From NCBI GenBank assembly GCA_002701845.1, contig NZXG01000048.1:1-64000 (forward strand): a stretch of 64,000 bases of DNA, written 5' to 3'. Both the position numbers and the translations under genes were made by a program. Origin of the DNA: Pseudomonadales bacterium (GTDB lineage Bacteria; Pseudomonadota; Gammaproteobacteria; Pseudomonadales; Ketobacteraceae). Positions 9,052 through 18,455 of this stretch are shown one piece after another. Numbering within the stretch: the stretch's first letter is position 1; every line of letters starts with the position of its first letter. The notes under the pieces are model-generated. The model saw nothing but the letters and a program-made list of their open reading frames with translations, was not told the origin of the DNA and ran no database searches.

Positions 9052-10539
9052 TCAATGGCCTGACATGATTTTTTCGACTTCTTCAGGCTTGTCGTAGACA
9101 CCAAATTTATCCACCACGGTGCGACTGGCCTCATTCATGCCGATGATGTCCACCTCAGTGCCTTCCCGGCGGAATTTTATAACCACTTTGTCCAGCGCGG
9201 CGACCGAGGTGATGTCCCAAAAATGCGCCTGATGCAGATCGATGGTAACCCGGTCCACCACCTCTTTGAAATCGAAGGACTCCATGAAGTGATCCGCCGA
9301 GGCGAAGAACACCTGGCCCACTACTGTATACTGGCGATGGCCCTCCGCCAGTTTTTCGTTTTTTACCAGCATAAACCTGCCAATCTTGTTGGCGAAGAAC
9401 AAGGCCGCCAGCAGCACTCCCACGAACACTCCGATGGCCAGGTTATGGGTCGCCACCACCACTGCCACGGTGGTGATCATCACGATATTGGTGGAAAGTG
9501 GATGCTTCTTCAGATTGCGCAGGGAATCCCAGGAAAAGGTGCCGATGGATACCATAATCATCACGGCCACCAGGGCCGCCATGGGGATCTGTTTCAGCCA
9601 GCGGTCCAGAAACACCACCATGATCAAGAGGAAAGTACCGGCGACAAAAGTGGACAGCCGGCCCCGGCCGCCGGACTTTACATTAATCACTGACTGGCCA
9701 ATCATGGCGCAGCCGGCCATGCCCCCCAGCAGGCCGGCGCCAATATTGGCGACGCCCTGGCCTTTACACTCGCGGTTCTTATTGCTTTTGGTGTCCGTGA
9801 GATCGTCGACGATGGTGGCGGTCATCATGGATTCCAGCAGGCCCACCACCGCCAGGCCGATGGAGTAGGGGAGTATAATCTGCAGGGTCTCCAGGGTAAG
9901 TGGCACATCCGGCCACAGGAACACCGGCAGCGTGTCGGGCAATTGCCCCATATCCCCCACGGTACGGATATCCAGGCCGGTCACCACGGCCACCACCGTG
10001 AGACTGATAATGCACACCAAGGGTGAGGGTATGGTTTTACCCACTGCCGGCAGTAATGGAAACAGATAAATGATGGCCAGCCCCGCCGCCGTCATGGCAT
10101 AGACATGCCAGGTGACATTGGTGAGTTCCGGTAATTGCGCCATAAAAATCAGGATGGCGAGCGCGTTTACAAACCCGGTGACCACTGACCGGGAAACGAA
10201 TCGCATCAGGCTGCCCAGTTTCAAAAACCCGGCACCTATCTGCAAAACTCCGGTGAGCAGCGTAGCGGCAAGCAGATATTCCAGGCCATGCTCTTTAACC
10301 AGGGTCACCATCAATAATGCCATGGCCCCGGTGGCGGCGCTGATCATGCCCGGACGCCCCCCTACAAACGCAATCACCACGGCGATACAGAAAGAGGCGT
10401 ACAGGCCCACTTTGGGATCCACGCCGGCAATAACGGAAAAGGCGATGGCTTCGGGCACCAGTGCCAGGGCCACCACGGTACCCGCCAGCACATCGCCACG
10501 AATATTGGAAAACCATTCCTGTTTGATCGTTTCAATCAT
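9052..10539 (-). CDS. SulP-family anion permease with STAS domain
   Basis: A 495-residue inner-membrane transporter of the SulP (SLC26) family. About ten to twelve hydrophobic segments span residues 15-400. The N-terminal motif [20 protein letters not shown] and the following [16 protein letters not shown] are diagnostic. The C-terminal 90 residues form a STAS domain ([20 protein letters not shown]). Members carry sulfate, bicarbonate or dicarboxylates with proton or sodium; BicA-like bicarbonate uptake is possible but not provable here. I start at the ATG at 10539 because the family begins just before the first helix; 36 residues of a longer frame look non-coding. It is co-transcribed with the downstream Usp gene. 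Confidence 0.92.
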   Translation of the reverse strand: MIETIKQEWFSNIRGDVLAGTVVALALVPEAIAFSVIAGVDPKVGLYASFCIAVVIAFVGGRPGMISAATGAMALLMVTLVKEHGLEYLLAATLLTGVLQIGAGFLKLGSLMRFVSRSVVTGFVNALAILIFMAQLPELTNVTWHVYAMTAAGLAIIYLFPLLPAVGKTIPSPLVCIISLTVVAVVTGLDIRTVGDMGQLPDTLPVFLWPDVPLTLETLQIILPYSIGLAVVGLLESMMTATIVDDLTDTKSNKNRECKGQGVANIGAGLLGGMAGCAMIGQSVINVKSGGRGRLSTFVAGTFLLIMVVFLDRWLKQIPMAALVAVMIMVSIGTFSWDSLRNLKKHPLSTNIVMITTVAVVVATHNLAIGVFVGVLLAALFFANKIGRFMLVKNEKLAEGHRQYTVVGQVFFASADHFMESFDFKEVVDRVTIDLHQAHFWDITSVAALDKVVIKFRREGTEVDIIGMNEASRTVVDKFGVYDKPEEVEKIMSGH

Positions 10540-11372
10540 TATAAACTCACGGGATAAAGCTGGCAGAGAAAGAAACTTGACAGACTGTCGCCAACCCAGA
10601 GTCGCTACGGGGTGCGATACCCGGAGCCATCGGGCGAGCGATGACAAAAGGCACCTATTTTAGAGCAGTAGCAGCATTTCTCAATCATTTTTGCTACAGA
10701 TAGTGAATTTTAGAGGGGTCTTATGACTGTCACACCCTGAGAGCGGTAGCGGGCAGCGGGTAGCACTAGACAGCTGGTGAAGGCACCGAAGCTAGCAAGC
10801 CTCAGAACTGTACAATATCGATGATCTTCTATATATGAATTCGCAGGGCTTGCGAGTCTTCTCGGTTTCGAACTGCTACTGTTAATAGTAAGCAGGAAAC
10901 GTAAAAGTCACTTGAAATGAGTACGATGGTACTTACAACATTCTGATATCCGGACAATAGCTTCGCGTTAATAGTGGCCTGTGTGATCAGACAGCTCTTA
11001 GTCACCCTGCACTGGTTTCCGTACCCCAAAACATCCTGTTAGGTTCTTTGCTAATGGAGTGCTGATATATCTCGAACGGGCTCCATGACAAGCTGACTAT
11101 GGATCGCGTAACTTCATTATTTCTTTCTAAATTCAACAGACCGCAAGCGCTGATCCTGCATTAAGAACAACGCATAGCGGTTCAGCTTGCGCTAAGTCAT
11201 CTCAACATCGTCTAAAAAAAATACGAAGTTGCACAATAAGACGTAACAGTATGTAACAAAGCAGCCTATAGTTATTTGTTTAGAAAAGCTGTAATTATTA
11301 TGCCGCAGAATGTACTACCCCAAGCGTTAGAATTGGTAGCGGAAATTTCTTTCAATCGGTGAGGGTTGTCTA
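10540..11372. other. Long AT-rich intergenic region before the polyketide cluster
   Basis: About 830 bases without a supportable gene. The base composition is visibly AT-richer than the flanks. Two direct GTAACA hexamers lie near 11240-11260, followed by TATAGT, which could be part of a promoter for the regulator gene at 11373. I could not match a full -35/-10 pair with confidence. The region is the natural place for the regulatory input of the downstream cluster and may also hold its left boundary. Confidence 0.4.
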
Positions 11373-11843
11373 ATGGATAATCAGAAGGAACTGTCCACTG
11401 TGCGCCATCTTTTCAGCTATTCTGGCTGGACTCAAATTGATTCCGCACCCAGGCTGAAAAGCATTTCCCGATCTGAAATAATCTTGAAGAAAATATTCGA
11501 TTACGTCGCTAATACCGAGTGTCTCGAGGGTATTACAGTAAAAAAAGTGGCCAGTGAAATTGGCGTCAGTGAGCGGACTTTGTTCCGAGTGCTGAAGTCT
11601 AACAATGTGACATTCTACCAGTTACTAAGTCGGGAACGAATGATCCGTTGTTTTTTCTACTTAACCCATGGACCTTCCAGCGGCGTAATAATCGCTGAGC
11701 GCTTGGGTTTTTCTGATCCAGCGTACTTCTATCAGTCATTCAAGCACTGGACTGGTGTTAGTTTTCGTACTGCAAAAAATCTTATCGATGAAGATTCCAA
11801 TAATGTTGGCAGTATTTTCAATGTTATTGGTTGTCCGAACTGA
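11373..11843 (+). CDS. AraC-family DNA-binding protein, DNA-binding domain only
   Basis: A 156-residue protein with the two helix-turn-helix units of AraC regulators: TVKKVASEIGVSERTLFRVL (residues about 50-70) and AERLGFSDPAYFYQSFKHWTG (about 108-128), the latter being the conserved family signature. Usual AraC regulators are near 300 residues with an N-terminal sensor domain. Here only about 40 unassigned residues precede the DNA-binding part, so it has no obvious ligand pocket. It reads in the same direction as the polyketide genes, 257 bases upstream of the acyl carrier protein gene, and is the likely cluster regulator. GAGGG lies upstream of the ATG. Confidence 0.82.
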   Translation: MDNQKELSTVRHLFSYSGWTQIDSAPRLKSISRSEIILKKIFDYVANTECLEGITVKKVASEIGVSERTLFRVLKSNNVTFYQLLSRERMIRCFFYLTHGPSSGVIIAERLGFSDPAYFYQSFKHWTGVSFRTAKNLIDEDSNNVGSIFNVIGCPN

Positions 11844-12100
11844 CTACGATGGTCTCACGATTTGATTTGACGATCTTAAACCTGCCTGAGGCAAACAGAG
11901 CTTTTCACCACGTTTGAATAGTGGCTGTTAAGTGGGAGGCGTTTGCCGGGAAGTAATTCTGATTGTTCGAATCGGTCGCTTTAGGTTATCAAACACAGAT
12001 TAAACATTGGTTTCAGCGCTGCTCGAAGCTGGAGGGTAGATGTGTCTTCAATCCCGATGGCAATACTGGTAAGCAGCAATACAGTGGGTGGTTTTAGCTT

Positions 12101-12382
12101 ATGAATCCGCAATTTCAGGAAAAAATTCAGGCCCGGAAAGAGATTTTGGATGCAATCAAGGAAGAGCTCATTGATCGTCTTCAGCTGGAGTATGAGGTTG
12201 AGGATATAGACGATGACACTTACCTGTTCGGAAGCGGTCTGGCGCTGGACTCCATCGACGCCATGGAAATTGTAATCGCTTTGCAATCCAGGTTTGATGT
12301 CGAGGTCCCGGAGGGTAATACGGAGTCTCTCCGAACAGTGAATACCCTCGCGGATCTAGTGCAAAGGGAATCAGCTCATTGA
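12101..12382 (+). CDS. Acyl carrier protein
   Basis: A 93-residue carrier protein. Ser51, in LALDSIDAMEIV, is the 4'-phosphopantetheine attachment site. The acidic helix after it and the flanking four-helix pattern fit an ACP of type II fatty-acid or polyketide systems. It is the only carrier protein in the cluster and presumably carries the growing chain between the ketosynthase, reductase and dehydratase proteins. The phosphopantetheinyl transferase encoded at 28.5 kb probably activates it. The N-terminal extension of about 15 residues is longer than that of housekeeping AcpP. The ribosome site is weak (GTGGGTGG). Confidence 0.93.
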   Translation: MNPQFQEKIQARKEILDAIKEELIDRLQLEYEVEDIDDDTYLFGSGLALDSIDAMEIVIALQSRFDVEVPEGNTESLRTVNTLADLVQRESAH

Positions 12383-12453
12383 TTGCTTACCTAATCCCAT
12401 AATCAATCCAACCATGGATGCATTAAACCGAACACTTTCACTGGGGAATTACT

Positions 12454-13545
12454 ATGTTGCTTTCTAGCCTGGATAAAGTCGAAAACTGTAACCAGATTTT
12501 GCTGTGTGATGAGGAGGAATATCGGGCTGTCAGGGAACGTGTCGCACTAATCAACTATAACAGTTATACCAAGCTCAAAATATCCGGTGGTGATGCACTG
12601 GATTTACTGAATTATTGCAATCTGGCTGATATTGAACAGCTTCCGGTTAATCAGATGATGTCTTCATTTATGTTGTCGGAGGAAGGTGCTGTCATCTGTG
12701 ACGCTACGGTGGCTAATTTTGGTGATTACTTCTACCTGTTTGGTGAGGGCGTTGCCTGTGACAAATTAAGCCAGCATATGAAAGCCTGTGCTGATCAGCA
12801 AAACTATGAGGTGTCGATCGAAGACCATACTCAGCTGGAAGGGCTGATAGGTGTGGACGGTCCTTATGCCTGGGAATTGTTGAAAGAATTTGTGGGAATG
12901 GCGGTTATTGGTATGCGCTACCTGGAAATTGCGCCGGATACTGAAATCGACGGGATATCTCTGAACCTGTGTCGTGCAGGCAAGTCAGGAGAATTCAGTT
13001 ATTGGCTACATTGTGATATGGAGCAGTTTAAACGTCTGTGGCAGACGTTGATGGATAAAGGGGAACGGTTTGATATTCGTGAGGTTAGCCAGGAAACCAT
13101 TGATGTTTGCAAGATGGAGAATCGTTTTACCAATGTGCGCCGTGAAGCTCAGTGGAATAACGCGAATGTGCTGAGTTTCAATACCCGGGTAATGCGAAGC
13201 CTGGAAAAAGAGGATTATTTAGGTAGGTCGATGGTGGACGAGGTGATTGCCAGCGGACTGGAGCAACGTACCATTGGGTTGGTGCTGGAAGCTGACCCCC
13301 GTGATCACGGTGTGGCTATCGGTGACTCGGTTACAGCTGCCGGAGAGACCATTGGCCAGGTGGTTAATCTTGCTTACTCCTATACGCTAAATCAATGGAT
13401 GGCCCTGGCATTCATCAATACAGAATACGCTTACGTAGGCTTGGATTTCGAGATTGGCGATGTTGGTGCAACCACGGTTTCCTGCCCTTTTATTATGAAC
13501 AAGAGTCTGACGGTACGGCCTCAGGAAGAGAGCTACTTCGATTAG
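12454..13545 (+). CDS. GcvT-like folate-binding protein (aminomethyltransferase family)
   Basis: A 363-residue protein with the fold pattern of glycine-cleavage T-protein and its relatives (DmdA, LigM-type demethylases, YgfZ). ALINYNSYTKLKISGGDALDLLN is the N-terminal signature. Asp83 in GAVICDATV lies where the catalytic/folate Asp of GcvT is found, and the C-terminal barrel contains RTIGLVLEAD and a late IGQVVN segment. No other glycine-cleavage genes are nearby, so a glycine-cleavage role is unlikely. Placed between the ACP and ketosynthase genes, it may perform tetrahydrofolate-dependent methyl or methylene transfer on the product, or be a structural partner. GGGGAA precedes the ATG. The family call is good; the function is inferred. 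Confidence 0.75.
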   Translation: MLLSSLDKVENCNQILLCDEEEYRAVRERVALINYNSYTKLKISGGDALDLLNYCNLADIEQLPVNQMMSSFMLSEEGAVICDATVANFGDYFYLFGEGVACDKLSQHMKACADQQNYEVSIEDHTQLEGLIGVDGPYAWELLKEFVGMAVIGMRYLEIAPDTEIDGISLNLCRAGKSGEFSYWLHCDMEQFKRLWQTLMDKGERFDIREVSQETIDVCKMENRFTNVRREAQWNNANVLSFNTRVMRSLEKEDYLGRSMVDEVIASGLEQRTIGLVLEADPRDHGVAIGDSVTAAGETIGQVVNLAYSYTLNQWMALAFINTEYAYVGLDFEIGDVGATTVSCPFIMNKSLTVRPQEESYFD

Positions 13546-13611
13546 GCGCTGAGTTACTTCAGGGAGTAACTCTGTCCCGAAATTATTTATACAGATTCTT
13601 GAGGTTTCGAG

Positions 13612-16077
13612 ATGACTGTTGCGGCTTACATCACCGGTATGGGTGCGGTGTCCCCTATCGGCCTTAATATCGAAGAAATGGCAGGTAGCCTTAAGCACGG
13701 GAACACCGGGTTTAATGTTGTGGAAGAGTTTTCCACTGAGGATCTAAAAGTCAGGTACGCTTGTCAGGTGCTTGCGTTTAAACCCGAGCAACATTTCCCC
13801 CGGGAAAAGGTGTCGCAACTGGATAGAACGGCCCAGCTTGCCATTGTCGCTGCCCGCGAAGCAATCAGCGATGCGGGGATTCACAGGGATGACTTAAGTA
13901 GCTACCACACCGGTCTGGTTATGGGCGTGTGTGCTGGCGGGAAAGGCGACGCCACTCACATAAAGAGTAAACCGGGTTCAGCGCCAGCAAGCGTGGCATT
14001 CTATAACTCGGCTCATCATCTACAGACGGCGGCGGTGGCTGAGGATCTTGGCGTCCGGGGTCCCACACTGACGCTTTCCACTGCCTGCGCGTCCGGTACA
14101 TCAGCAATTGCCGCTGGATTGACTCTGATCCGTTCCGGGCAGTGTGACCTGGTGATCTGTGGCGGTAGCGATGGTTTTTCAAGGGGGACTTTTGCAGCGT
14201 TCTACTCGTTGGACGCCATGAGCCCTAGGCCCACATCACCCTTTAGTGTGGATATGGGAATCACCGTGGGCGAAGGTGCGGGATTCGTAATATTGGAAAG
14301 TGGAGAACGGATGCGGGGCCGCCAGCGCCCTGGGTATGCCCGGTTGCTGGCTTTTGGTTCCAGCTGTGATGCTTACCATATCACTGCCCCTCACCCCACT
14401 GGCGAGGGCTTGAGCCGGGCCGTAAAAAGTGCATTGGCCGACGCCGGAATCAGTGCCTCGGATCTGGATTATATTAACGCTCACGGCACCGGGACTAAAG
14501 ATAACGATATCTCGGAAACGATCGTGTTCGGTGGCCTGTATCCGGTGAAGTCTGATTGTCCACCGGTGAGCTCAAGCAAGTCTTTCTTTGGTCATACCAT
14601 GGGTGCGGCGGGCGCCCTTGAGTTTATCACAGGATTGCTGGGCCAAAGGGACGGCTTTCTGCCGCCCACTATGAATTTCAAACAACCACGACCCGGTTGT
14701 GACCTTGATTATGTACCCAACGTTTCCCGACCTGGCCAGATAAATTGTTTTCTTTCCACTGGGGCGGCCTTTGGCGGCGTAAACGCGGCAGTGGTGGCCT
14801 GTAGCGCTGACTGGTGGGGGGCGGACGCCGGATCAGTCTGCGATGCGAATCGGGAAGTGACCATTTCAGGGTTATCTGTGGTATCACCCCTGGCGTTTGA
14901 CGTAACCAGCTTTCACCAGCACCTGATGGCTCCCGATACCTGTGTCGTGGTTGCCGATGGCCGGTTTCAGGATCGCCAGCTTGCTTGGGATCAGGCCGCG
15001 CTGATGCCGGTGTTCAACGCGCGGAAGCTGACCCCGCGCCTGAACACAAGGCGCATGTCAACATTGGCGAAGTACGCCTGTGTGGCAGCACAGTTAGCTA
15101 TGGATGACGCCGGCATAACAGGCAGGTATCGCCCTGAGCGTATTGGCGTATTGGTAGTCATGTGCAGAGGACCGTTGCAGGCCACCCAGGCTTTCAATGA
15201 AGCACTGGAACAGAACGGTATATCCGGTTTGGGCGCAAAATACTTCCCTCCCATGGCGGTGTCCACAATTTCCGGGGAAATTGGTAAAGCCTGTCAGATT
15301 AAGGGTGATTGCCACACTCTGGTAGGTGGCTGGGGCAGCGGTCTGCAGGGGCTGGCAATGGGCAATGAGTTCTTACGTCAGAGCCCAAATCTGGATGCTC
15401 TGGTGGTGGTAACTGCTGATGAAATCAGTGATCAGTATTTTCAGGCCCTTGGCGAACTGGGTTTGCTGGCGCCCCGGGGCAGTTCAACTGCAAGCGGATT
15501 ATACGCTGAAGCCAGTCGAGGCGTGTTTTTGGCGGAAGGTGCCGCTGCCGTGGTTTTGGAAAAAGAACGCAGCCTGGTGTCGCGAGGGGGCCGGTCCTAT
15601 GGCCGCGTTGCCGGCTATGGGATGACCAGTTGCGAAGGAATGTTCTCCGCTGAAACTGACCGTCACCAGGGGTCCCATGAGGCAATGGAAGCCGCCATCA
15701 ATCATTGTTTTATCAATGCAAATCTCAGCGCCGGAGACATTGGGGTAGCCTATGACCATCCGGTGGGCTTGGTGGAGCTTGATAGCGTCGGAATGGAAGT
15801 CATTCAGAAGTGCCTGGGCCGGAATCTGGCCCCAATCACTAATCTGGCAGGCGCCTTGGGGTTGGCAGAATCCAGCAGTGGACTGTACAGCACCATCTCC
15901 GCCCTGAAGAGTATGCAGACTGGCGCTATTCCGCCCCTTAGAGGTGCCGAGAAAACCCGGCTGCCTGAAGCCGCCGTTACAGCACCGCTCACTGCCCGCG
16001 AGCACCACCACTCGTTACTGGTATGCAGTAACGAGTGTGGACAAAACATTTCACTTATCGTCAGTAAATCGCCGTGA
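13612..16077 (+). CDS. Fused ketosynthase/chain-length-factor-like protein 1
   Basis: An 821-residue protein of two thiolase-fold ketosynthase units. Unit one (1-405) keeps the full condensing triad: Cys159 (STACASG), His291 (NAHGTGTKDND) and His328 with Lys323 (KSFFGHT). Unit two (about 416-821) has Trp574 at the cysteine position (VGGWGSG) and lacks the KS-type Lys-His motif (AGALGLA instead), so it resembles a chain-length factor. In type II polyketide systems KS and CLF are normally separate subunits; here they are joined in one chain. It starts with an ATG after TTGAGG and overlaps the next gene by four bases (GTGA), which implies translational coupling. Likely reaction: decarboxylative Claisen condensation of malonyl-ACP. 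Confidence 0.92.
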   Translation: MTVAAYITGMGAVSPIGLNIEEMAGSLKHGNTGFNVVEEFSTEDLKVRYACQVLAFKPEQHFPREKVSQLDRTAQLAIVAAREAISDAGIHRDDLSSYHTGLVMGVCAGGKGDATHIKSKPGSAPASVAFYNSAHHLQTAAVAEDLGVRGPTLTLSTACASGTSAIAAGLTLIRSGQCDLVICGGSDGFSRGTFAAFYSLDAMSPRPTSPFSVDMGITVGEGAGFVILESGERMRGRQRPGYARLLAFGSSCDAYHITAPHPTGEGLSRAVKSALADAGISASDLDYINAHGTGTKDNDISETIVFGGLYPVKSDCPPVSSSKSFFGHTMGAAGALEFITGLLGQRDGFLPPTMNFKQPRPGCDLDYVPNVSRPGQINCFLSTGAAFGGVNAAVVACSADWWGADAGSVCDANREVTISGLSVVSPLAFDVTSFHQHLMAPDTCVVVADGRFQDRQLAWDQAALMPVFNARKLTPRLNTRRMSTLAKYACVAAQLAMDDAGITGRYRPERIGVLVVMCRGPLQATQAFNEALEQNGISGLGAKYFPPMAVSTISGEIGKACQIKGDCHTLVGGWGSGLQGLAMGNEFLRQSPNLDALVVVTADEISDQYFQALGELGLLAPRGSSTASGLYAEASRGVFLAEGAAAVVLEKERSLVSRGGRSYGRVAGYGMTSCEGMFSAETDRHQGSHEAMEAAINHCFINANLSAGDIGVAYDHPVGLVELDSVGMEVIQKCLGRNLAPITNLAGALGLAESSSGLYSTISALKSMQTGAIPPLRGAEKTRLPEAAVTAPLTAREHHHSLLVCSNECGQNISLIVSKSP

Positions 16078-18455
16078 AACTATCAAATGTACACTCCATA
16101 GTGGTCACTGGTGTTGGCGCTTTGAGCGCGGCCAGTGGTAATGCCAATGAGTTTGCCGAGCATGCGCTCAGTGGGAAAAGCGAGATCGCCCTGCACGATG
16201 ATGTGTACCCGGGGCAGTCGGTGTGGGCGGGAAAGGCCGTGGGATCGGCCTTGGATTTGCGGCTGCCGTTCGCACAGTCTCCGTTGCCGGTGGACCGTAC
16301 CGCCCATCTGGCGGCGGTTGCCGTAGAGGATGCGATTGCGGACGCCGGCTTGGACCTTTCCCGGCTGGATCCGGAGCGCATTGGCTTGTTTCTGGGAACC
16401 AGCCATGGGGGACGTTCACAATTGGACCAGTTTGTTGCCAACGGAGCAGAGATTAACCAGAACAACGCTCATTCGGTGCTGGGCGTAGGCGCTCATGCCT
16501 ATCAAACTGCCTGGCTCGCCCACTGGTATGGGGTGATGGGGCCGGTGATGACTTTTTCCACCGCTTGCAGCTCCGGTGGGCTGGCCATTGTAGCGGCCAT
16601 GGAAACGCTGTTGGCCGGTGATATTGATTTGGCCATTGCCGGCGGCGCAGACGCTTTCTCCAAGCTGACCCACGCCGGGTTCCGGGCCTTGGGCGCGGCG
16701 GCTGACGGGCCTTGCGTACCTTTCAGCGAGCGGGTTGGAATGACTCTTGGTGAGGGCGCCGGCATATTGGTGCTGGAGCGGAAGCAGGATGGGCAAAGGC
16801 GACGTGCGCGTTTGCGTACTGAGCTTTTGGGCTATGGCTGTAGTTGGGATGCCCACCATCTCACGGCACCGGAACCCAATGGTAATGGCATGCAACGCTC
16901 AATGGCCATGGCGGTGGCGGCCGCCCCATCGCTACAGCCGGTGGACATTGACTATATCAATGCCCACGCCACGGGCACCAAAGCGAATGACATTGCGGAA
17001 ACGCTGGCGATCAAGAACCTGTTTGGTGAGCGACCACCGCCCGTGAGTGCCACCAAGTCCATTACCGGACATACGCTGGGTGCCTCGCCGGTATTAGGGT
17101 TAGTAGCGACCATTGCCGCTAGCGAACAGGGCAGGTTACCGCCGACCGCCAATTTCAGCCACCCCAGAAGTGGTTGTGACCTGGATTATGTTCCCGCCAA
17201 GTCAAGACAACAGGCGATTAAATACTTCCTCGCGAACTCTACCGCCTTTGGAGGCGTGAACTGCTCCCTGGTGGGTAAAAGGCCAGACTGGGAAGAGCCA
17301 TCGAAACCCATTCCTGAAGTCAGACCGACTATTCCGCCGGCGATCGGCATCAGTGGCATTGGCGTGATCTCACCCCTTGGATTATCGGTGGCTGAGTTCC
17401 GGGAGAATCTGCTGGCAGGTATCAGTGCGGTGACCACAGTGAACGGTGAGCCAGACTATCGCAGCGCCGTTGTCAGTGGTTTTAACTGTCGGAAGTTTGT
17501 ACCCGGAATCAATCCGCGCCGGGTTGACAGGAGCACGCAGTTTGCTGCTGCAGCCACCAAGCAGGCACTGGACGACGCCGGTCTTGGGTTGAAGCATGGG
17601 GCTCGAATTGGGTTGGTCGTGGCTACTTGCCGCGGCGCGATTCACAGCTATGAACGCTATCTAGAAAGCGTTAAGGGAGAATGCTGGGAACGCGCCAGCG
17701 CCATGTACTTTCCCAACCTGGTGATGAGCTCTGTGGGAGGTAACATCACCGCCGCGTTAGGTATCAAAGGTGTTGCCTCTACGGTGGTCGGTAGTACCGG
17801 GGTGGGGTTGCAGGCCCTGATCAACGGCATATATCTGTTACAGAGCAATTCAGACATGGACGCTGTCGTCGTGGTGGCGGCTGATGAGTTGACGCCTTTC
17901 CTGGTCCGAATGCGACAAGCTCAAAACCCGGCTGCAGCCGATACTATATTTAGTGAAGGTGCGGTGGCACTGGTACTTGAACGGCGTCCAGATTTGGCAA
18001 CCCGGGGCGGTGGGAGCTATGCATCACTTGCCGGTTATGGAATGGGGCACGATGCCTCGGCCTTAGCGAATCATGGAAAAAACAATGGTCAAACCCGATC
18101 CCGAATAGTTGGCAAGGCTCTGGCAAGAGCAGCTGTGGAGGGCGCGTCGGTTGATCTGCGTTACTCATTGGGAGCGCCTGATGTCTTTAGGTCCGAAGAC
18201 GGCAAACAAGGGTCGGCGGAATCACTGAGCTTGTTCGACAGCATGGGCATGCCGGAGGCGGCGGCAGATCTGTTCGCAGTGGCAGCGGCGTCTTTGTCAT
18301 TACGTTATCAAGAGACGTATCCGGTAGCCGGGCAACAGGTCGCTGACACCGATGGGGAAGCCGGCCGTAGTATTCGAGAGGTATTAGTGGATGGCGCTTC
18401 TGAGCTGGGAACCCACGCGGCCGCGGTCCTGCGTGCGGAGAGAGAGGTTCAATGA
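16074..18455 (+). CDS. Fused ketosynthase/chain-length-factor-like protein 2
   Basis: A 793-residue paralogue of the preceding protein. Unit one (1-400) has an intact triad: Cys165 (STACSSG), His298 (NAHATGTKAND), Lys328 and His333 (KSITGHT). Unit two (about 423-793) has Thr575 at the cysteine position (VGSTGVG) and no recognisable catalytic histidines, so it is again CLF-like. The start is the GTG at 16074, whose last two bases are the first two of the upstream TGA stop. Its own stop overlaps the next ATG (ATGA). Two active KS-CLF fusions suggest either two condensing steps of different chain length or a hetero-assembly. Confidence 0.92.
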   Translation: MKLSNVHSIVVTGVGALSAASGNANEFAEHALSGKSEIALHDDVYPGQSVWAGKAVGSALDLRLPFAQSPLPVDRTAHLAAVAVEDAIADAGLDLSRLDPERIGLFLGTSHGGRSQLDQFVANGAEINQNNAHSVLGVGAHAYQTAWLAHWYGVMGPVMTFSTACSSGGLAIVAAMETLLAGDIDLAIAGGADAFSKLTHAGFRALGAAADGPCVPFSERVGMTLGEGAGILVLERKQDGQRRRARLRTELLGYGCSWDAHHLTAPEPNGNGMQRSMAMAVAAAPSLQPVDIDYINAHATGTKANDIAETLAIKNLFGERPPPVSATKSITGHTLGASPVLGLVATIAASEQGRLPPTANFSHPRSGCDLDYVPAKSRQQAIKYFLANSTAFGGVNCSLVGKRPDWEEPSKPIPEVRPTIPPAIGISGIGVISPLGLSVAEFRENLLAGISAVTTVNGEPDYRSAVVSGFNCRKFVPGINPRRVDRSTQFAAAATKQALDDAGLGLKHGARIGLVVATCRGAIHSYERYLESVKGECWERASAMYFPNLVMSSVGGNITAALGIKGVASTVVGSTGVGLQALINGIYLLQSNSDMDAVVVVAADELTPFLVRMRQAQNPAAADTIFSEGAVALVLERRPDLATRGGGSYASLAGYGMGHDASALANHGKNNGQTRSRIVGKALARAAVEGASVDLRYSLGAPDVFRSEDGKQGSAESLSLFDSMGMPEAAADLFAVAAASLSLRYQETYPVAGQQVADTDGEAGRSIREVLVDGASELGTHAAAVLRAEREVQ

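Noticed and set aside
12454-13545. Part of a glycine cleavage operon
   Set aside because: No gcvH, gcvP or glycine riboswitch nearby.
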